DNA of 64,000 nt from Stratiolaelaps scimitus (taxonomy: Eukaryota; Arthropoda; Arachnida; Mesostigmata; Laelapidae): contig JABWDB010000006.1 in NCBI GenBank assembly GCA_019614645.1, forward strand, positions 8,804,001-8,868,000. The letters run 5' to 3'. Made by a program: the position numbers and the translations under genes. This document shows positions 60,838-64,000 of the stretch, piece by piece. The first letter of the stretch is position 1; the number at the start of each line of letters is the position of its first letter. The notes under the pieces are model-generated. The model did no database searches, was not told where the DNA came from, and was given only the letters and a program-made list of their open reading frames with translations.

Positions 60838-61277
60838 TGTGAGGAAAGTTGTGATACGAGCTAGATGATCGTTAGTGAGCAAATTTCCTTGGTACCGTTC
60901 CGGGTCACCCAATTGCCTTTCTGTGGTATTACGGTCTATATTAAAAACACAATGTATGAGTAGGTCATACGGCCACTACAAGTGCGCTCTGGCAACTGTC
61001 ATTCTCCGCGACATCGAGTGGTCATTTATTTCTCTCTCTCTATATGTTAGCTTCGAATCACTTCGAAGTTCGGGGACGACGCACTTCATGGCACGTTCAT
61101 GCAATTTGACGTGGCACTTCGCCACCTCAATTACAATTGAACGCCACCAGCTTTCGGTGAACAATGTGGCGTTCGAGATTAAGCCGTCCCTCCCCCACAA
61201 TGGGACGAGGGATCGTATTTGCCGGGATCAGCCAGCACGAATAAAACCGTTTATAAATATTATCACAATTATTAACA
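60838..61277 (-). repeat. BEL/Pao 3' LTR
   Basis: A 440-bp repeat, TG...CA, oriented on the minus strand. A TATAAA lies at 61255-61250, and an AATAAA polyadenylation signal at 61030-61025 on the minus strand. It differs from the other LTR only near 61031 (C against T) and near 61116 (C against T). The hydrophobic open frame crossing it on the plus strand is a shadow. Confidence 0.9.
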
Positions 61278-61416
61278 GTCCACCTGTAAATTGGACGGTA
61301 CTTAGTCCAAGTTACACAATAAAACATTGTTACAGTAATTTGATATTATAATATAATTACAATTGAACTCCCGGTGCAATTTGCATCGGCTACACTACTT
61401 GCATTACTAAGGCAGC

Positions 61417-62958
61417 TCAGGTGCCTGCTGGGATATATACCCATCGGAAAAATTCACTGAATACGTTCCTATTGCCTCCAGGAGGCGGAACTTCGAGGCC
61501 ACTCTCTACGTCGGTCAGTGGTACGTCTACTACGAGGCCTGCGAGGTCGCAGACAGTCGTTCGCAGTCCCTCAAAACTATCGAGACTACGACCAAGTGTC
61601 TTGAACAAGGCACGCTTCACCGCACCAATGACCTTGTCGTTATGGTAGCTGGCCAGGCGGATGCGATATCGCTGGGCGGTGATGGTCCGGGCGTCCGCGA
61701 AGCCCTGAACTCTTGGGTCCACCTTGCTGAGAGGGCGTGTTCCAGGCAGCTTCTGAATTAGAGACGGATGTGCAAAACTGAGATTGCTGCCCGGGTCCAA
61801 GAAGATCTTGACCGGCAGACGCTTACCACCATGCGCGACGTGAGCTGCCGCGGTCATTAGGATCGAGGACGACAGCACCGATGGTGCTGATGTAACGGTA
61901 ACGCCAGAAGTGGTGGCCTCCGCGAGCCCATCTCGCTGATGCATGGAAGTATAATGGCGGTCACTCTGGCACACCAGGCACGCTTTCATCACACCGGGGC
62001 AGCGTTCGCCCTCGCCATGACGAGGTCGGAAGCATGTGTGGCAACGGTTGAGCTGGTCCAGAATTCGGCGGCGCTCCTGATGACTAACGTTGCTTGAACA
62101 ACGCGACGGGTTGTGCGATCTATCATTGCAGAAGAAGCATGGCTTCTTACGAGACTGGACAGCGGGGGCTGCAACTGTGGTCGTTGCGGCAAAATGCGGG
62201 GGCTGCCGCGGCGGGTTGTGGGTAGGTCGATCTTCGCGTCGATGCTGCGGCTGCTGTTGCTGACCGGGTGGGCGATAACGTTGCCAATGGTCGCTGCGTG
62301 TAGACGATGCTGGAGGCGGCGGCGGGTCTTGGCGACTTGGACGTTTGAGCTGGTACAAATGTTCAGCCTGCTTCTTGAGGTCGGTGTACTGGCGGAACAT
62401 TGTTCGGTCACCAGAGAAAACGTCGGGTGACATATTAAGTGTTGCAGGCGGCGGTAGGCACGTAATACTAGGTCCCTTATGTGACTGGGTGGAAGAGCCG
62501 GCGTTGGGTGGCCAACTAAAGGCTGCGCTGCTGCTGGTTGATGCGGACGTCACGCCAGTCACGGTTGGAAGGCGGGCTTGAACATCAGCAAGCAAGTGTT
62601 CCACAAATATGCAACAATCGGCGGCTGCTACTCGGTATTCCTCGGCTTCATCCAATTCTGCATCCAGGTTGTCATAGTTGAAATCGGGATGGTGTACGAT
62701 GAGATGATCGGCCTCCCGGATATTCTCTAATGATCGCTGGATGCTCGACAACAGCTCGGATAGCTCGGTTGTGGTATCTGCTGTTGCTTGCGTGAATTCT
62801 CTCGCCTTCGCAATAGTCGAGTTGAGATGTCTCCGTTGTCTTGTGCGTTGGCCTCGAAGTACGCTGAGCTTTGTAGTGCTGCTGGCGGGTTTGGTCGTGG
62901 CTGCAGAAGAGCCCGTCGGCACGTTACGCCCCGATGGCGGGGTGTGATCGATGGGCAT
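61417..62958 (-). CDS. BEL/Pao gag-protease fragment
   Basis: A 513-residue frame inside the element. Residues 50-130 are a helical gag region. FSGDRTMFRQYTDLKKQAEH at about 181-200 is the start of the DUF1759-type gag core, which then breaks off short, so part of gag seems deleted. A Pro/Gln/Arg-rich linker follows. Three zinc knuckles lie at about residues 274-287 (C-x2-C-x4-H-x4-C), 306-320 and 327-340. The protease region starts at VKIFLDPGSNLSFAHPSL (about 383-400). BEL/Pao proteases normally carry DSG or DTG at the active site; here it is DPG, which probably disables it. The frame ends by stop soon after the protease, before any reverse transcriptase. Confidence 0.88.
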   Translation of the reverse strand: MPIDHTPPSGRNVPTGSSAATTKPASSTTKLSVLRGQRTRQRRHLNSTIAKAREFTQATADTTTELSELLSSIQRSLENIREADHLIVHHPDFNYDNLDAELDEAEEYRVAAADCCIFVEHLLADVQARLPTVTGVTSASTSSSAAFSWPPNAGSSTQSHKGPSITCLPPPATLNMSPDVFSGDRTMFRQYTDLKKQAEHLYQLKRPSRQDPPPPPASSTRSDHWQRYRPPGQQQQPQHRREDRPTHNPPRQPPHFAATTTVAAPAVQSRKKPCFFCNDRSHNPSRCSSNVSHQERRRILDQLNRCHTCFRPRHGEGERCPGVMKACLVCQSDRHYTSMHQRDGLAEATTSGVTVTSAPSVLSSSILMTAAAHVAHGGKRLPVKIFLDPGSNLSFAHPSLIQKLPGTRPLSKVDPRVQGFADARTITAQRYRIRLASYHNDKVIGAVKRALFKTLGRSLDSFEGLRTTVCDLAGLVVDVPLTDVESGLEVPPPGGNRNVFSEFFRWVYIPAGT

Positions 62959-63093
62959 GTTGGTTGGGTTGAGGCACGAACACTTATAGTATCCTAAAGA
63001 CGAAGTCGCAATGTCACTTACAGTGCGTTGGAGGGAGACCGACCGCAGCTTACAGGCGAGTGGGCAAGGACCGGTGATCGTATAGTTTTATCC

Positions 63094-63111
63094 TGGTCAA
63101 CGGTACCAGAC
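63094..63111 (-). other. Candidate primer-binding site
   Basis: Just inside the 5' LTR on the minus strand, after GTC, the sequence TGGTACCGTTGACCAGG begins with TGG, as expected for a site complementary to the CCA end of a tRNA. Which tRNA it matches could not be decided. Confidence 0.4.
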
Positions 63112-63551
63112 TGTGAGGAAAGTTGTGATACGAGCTAGATGATCGTTAGTGAGCAAATTTCCTTGGTACCGTTCCGGGTCACCCAATTGCCTTTCTGTGG
63201 TATTACGGTCTATATTAAAAACACAATGTATGAGTAGGTCATACGGCCACTACAAGTGCGCTCTGGCAACTGTCATTCTCCGCGACATCGAGTGGTCATT
63301 TATTTTTCTCTCTCTATATGTTAGCTTCGAATCACTTCGAAGTTCGGGGACGACGCACTTCATGGCACGTTCATGCAATTTGACGTGGCACTTCGCCATC
63401 TCAATTACAATTGAACGCCACCAGCTTTCGGTGAACAATGTGGCGTTCGAGATTAAGCCGTCCCTCCCCCACAATGGGACGAGGGATCGTATTTGCCGGG
63501 ATCAGCCAGCACGAATAAAACCGTTTATAAATATTATCACAATTATTAACA
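63112..63551 (-). repeat. BEL/Pao 5' LTR
   Basis: The second 440-bp repeat, the promoter-bearing LTR for the minus-strand transcript. The same TATAAA and AATAAA positions are present as in the other LTR. It ends against the duplicated GACCC at 63552-63556. Confidence 0.9.
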
Positions 63552-63612
63552 GACCCCATTTTCTGTCTTTATCATAACAACATCTATGTAAGATAGCTAA
63601 GATAATATTAGT

Positions 63613-63795
63613 CGAGCCCGGTGGCCTGGTGGTGCATTCGTGTACGCTTTGCAGTCGGAGGAGACGGACGTAGGTGCACAGGTTGGATCCCCATCGTTGT
63701 ACATGCGCATTTTCAAGGGGTCGTCCGTCTTATGAAGCAACGCCGAAAGCAGTACCGTAGACGTTAAATGTTCGCTGTGGGTTAGCCCGGAAACT
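63613..63795 (+). mobile_element. SINE family 2, full-length copy
   Basis: A tRNA-derived head with A-box TGGCCTGGTGGT (63622-63633) and B-box-like GGTTGGATCCCC (63681-63692) is followed by the family body and the terminus GTGGGTTAGCCCGG. It is related to copies at 41121-41306 and 32530-32592. It lies 60 bases outside the BEL/Pao element. Confidence 0.68.
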
Positions 63796-64000
63796 TTCTT
63801 TTAAGATAATATTAGCAATGAAAAACAATATATCAGCAACACCGATATCGGTTATGGAGGCGGCGAGCTTGAGTGCGATAATAAAAACTGACGTACCCCG
63901 TCGGCACAATCGTCGCAATGGACCGCACGTATGTTGTTGCTGCTAAAGTTGACACTAATAGACGAATGCTGGCAGTTCCGATGAATCAGAATCGAACGTC
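63796..64000. other. Window end, nothing called
   Basis: About 200 bases with a partial match to the TTGCAGTTCCG motif at 63971-63980 (GGCAGTTCCG). No coding sequence is supported. Confidence 0.5.

Larger units (their letters stand above)
60833..63556 (-). mobile_element. BEL/Pao LTR retrotransposon, internally deleted, non-autonomous
   Basis: Two 440-bp direct repeats (60838-61277 and 63112-63551) flank a 1.83-kb interior. Both have TG...CA ends. The outer flanks carry the same five bases GACCC (60833-60837 and 63552-63556), the target-site duplication expected for this group. The interior has one minus-strand frame with gag and protease features of BEL/Pao, but no reverse transcriptase, RNase H or integrase. 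An autonomous element of this group has a 5-6 kb interior, so most of pol is missing. The LTRs differ at only two positions that I could see, so insertion was recent and mobilisation must have used enzymes made elsewhere. Confidence 0.88.

Noticed and set aside
60875..61351. Plus-strand 158-codon frame, with a near copy at 63149-63577
   Set aside because: Both lie in the two LTRs, on the strand opposite to the element's gag frame. The similarity is due to the LTR duplication, not to a gene pair.
1..64000. CRISPR arrays, bacterial operons or phage genes
   Set aside because: No regularly spaced repeats, ribosome-binding sites or prokaryotic gene order were seen. The spliced genes show a eukaryotic nuclear source.

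Overview
This is a eukaryotic nuclear window, almost certainly from an arthropod and plausibly a chelicerate (mite or tick lineage). The reasons are split genes with GT-AG introns, a secreted cuticle protein with an exact Rebers-Riddiford chitin-binding consensus, glutamine- and alanine-rich exons, many AT dinucleotide microsatellites, and decayed LINE, SINE and BEL/Pao retroelements. I saw no prokaryotic operons and no CRISPR array. The species cannot be named from the sequence alone.

Two host genes can be supported. On the plus strand, three exons (10785-10847, 14448-14684, 15188-15328) join in phase into a complete 146-residue cuticle protein with a signal peptide. On the minus strand, ten exons from 35669 down to 25107 join with matching splice phases. 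They encode a long serine-rich protein ending in four to five ankyrin repeats. A large polyglutamine exon (42546-41884) is very probably part of the same gene. Two weaker candidate exons at 55.9-55.4 kb could be its 5' end, which would make the gene about 30 kb long.

Layout: 1-1.76 kb, nothing recognised. 1.76-6.4 kb, GC-rich, with CAG/CAA, CGG and CT tracts, promoter or 5'UTR-like. 6.4-10.7 kb, repeats including a LINE reverse transcriptase relic. 10.8-15.6 kb, the cuticle gene. 15.7-17.4 kb, a tRNA-like element and a minus-strand LINE relic. 17.4-25.1 kb, AT-rich and microsatellite-rich, without a supported gene. 25.1-42.5 kb, the ankyrin gene; its introns hold another LINE relic, SINE copies and hairpins. 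42.5-55.4 kb, mostly non-coding with a tRNA-derived SINE family, a fold-back element and a sharp hairpin. 55.4-58.8 kb, GC-rich with candidate exons. 58.8-60.8 kb, hairpin and repeats. 60.8-63.55 kb, a young, internally deleted BEL/Pao retrotransposon with two 440-bp LTRs and a 5-bp target duplication. 63.6-63.8 kb, a second SINE family.

The most unusual material is the recent non-autonomous BEL/Pao insertion, two apparently distinct tRNA-derived SINE families, a short interspersed motif around TTGCAGTTCCG found four to five times, and several near-perfect hairpins that no gene explains. I found no clear new multi-gene system. The two host genes appear unrelated in function.
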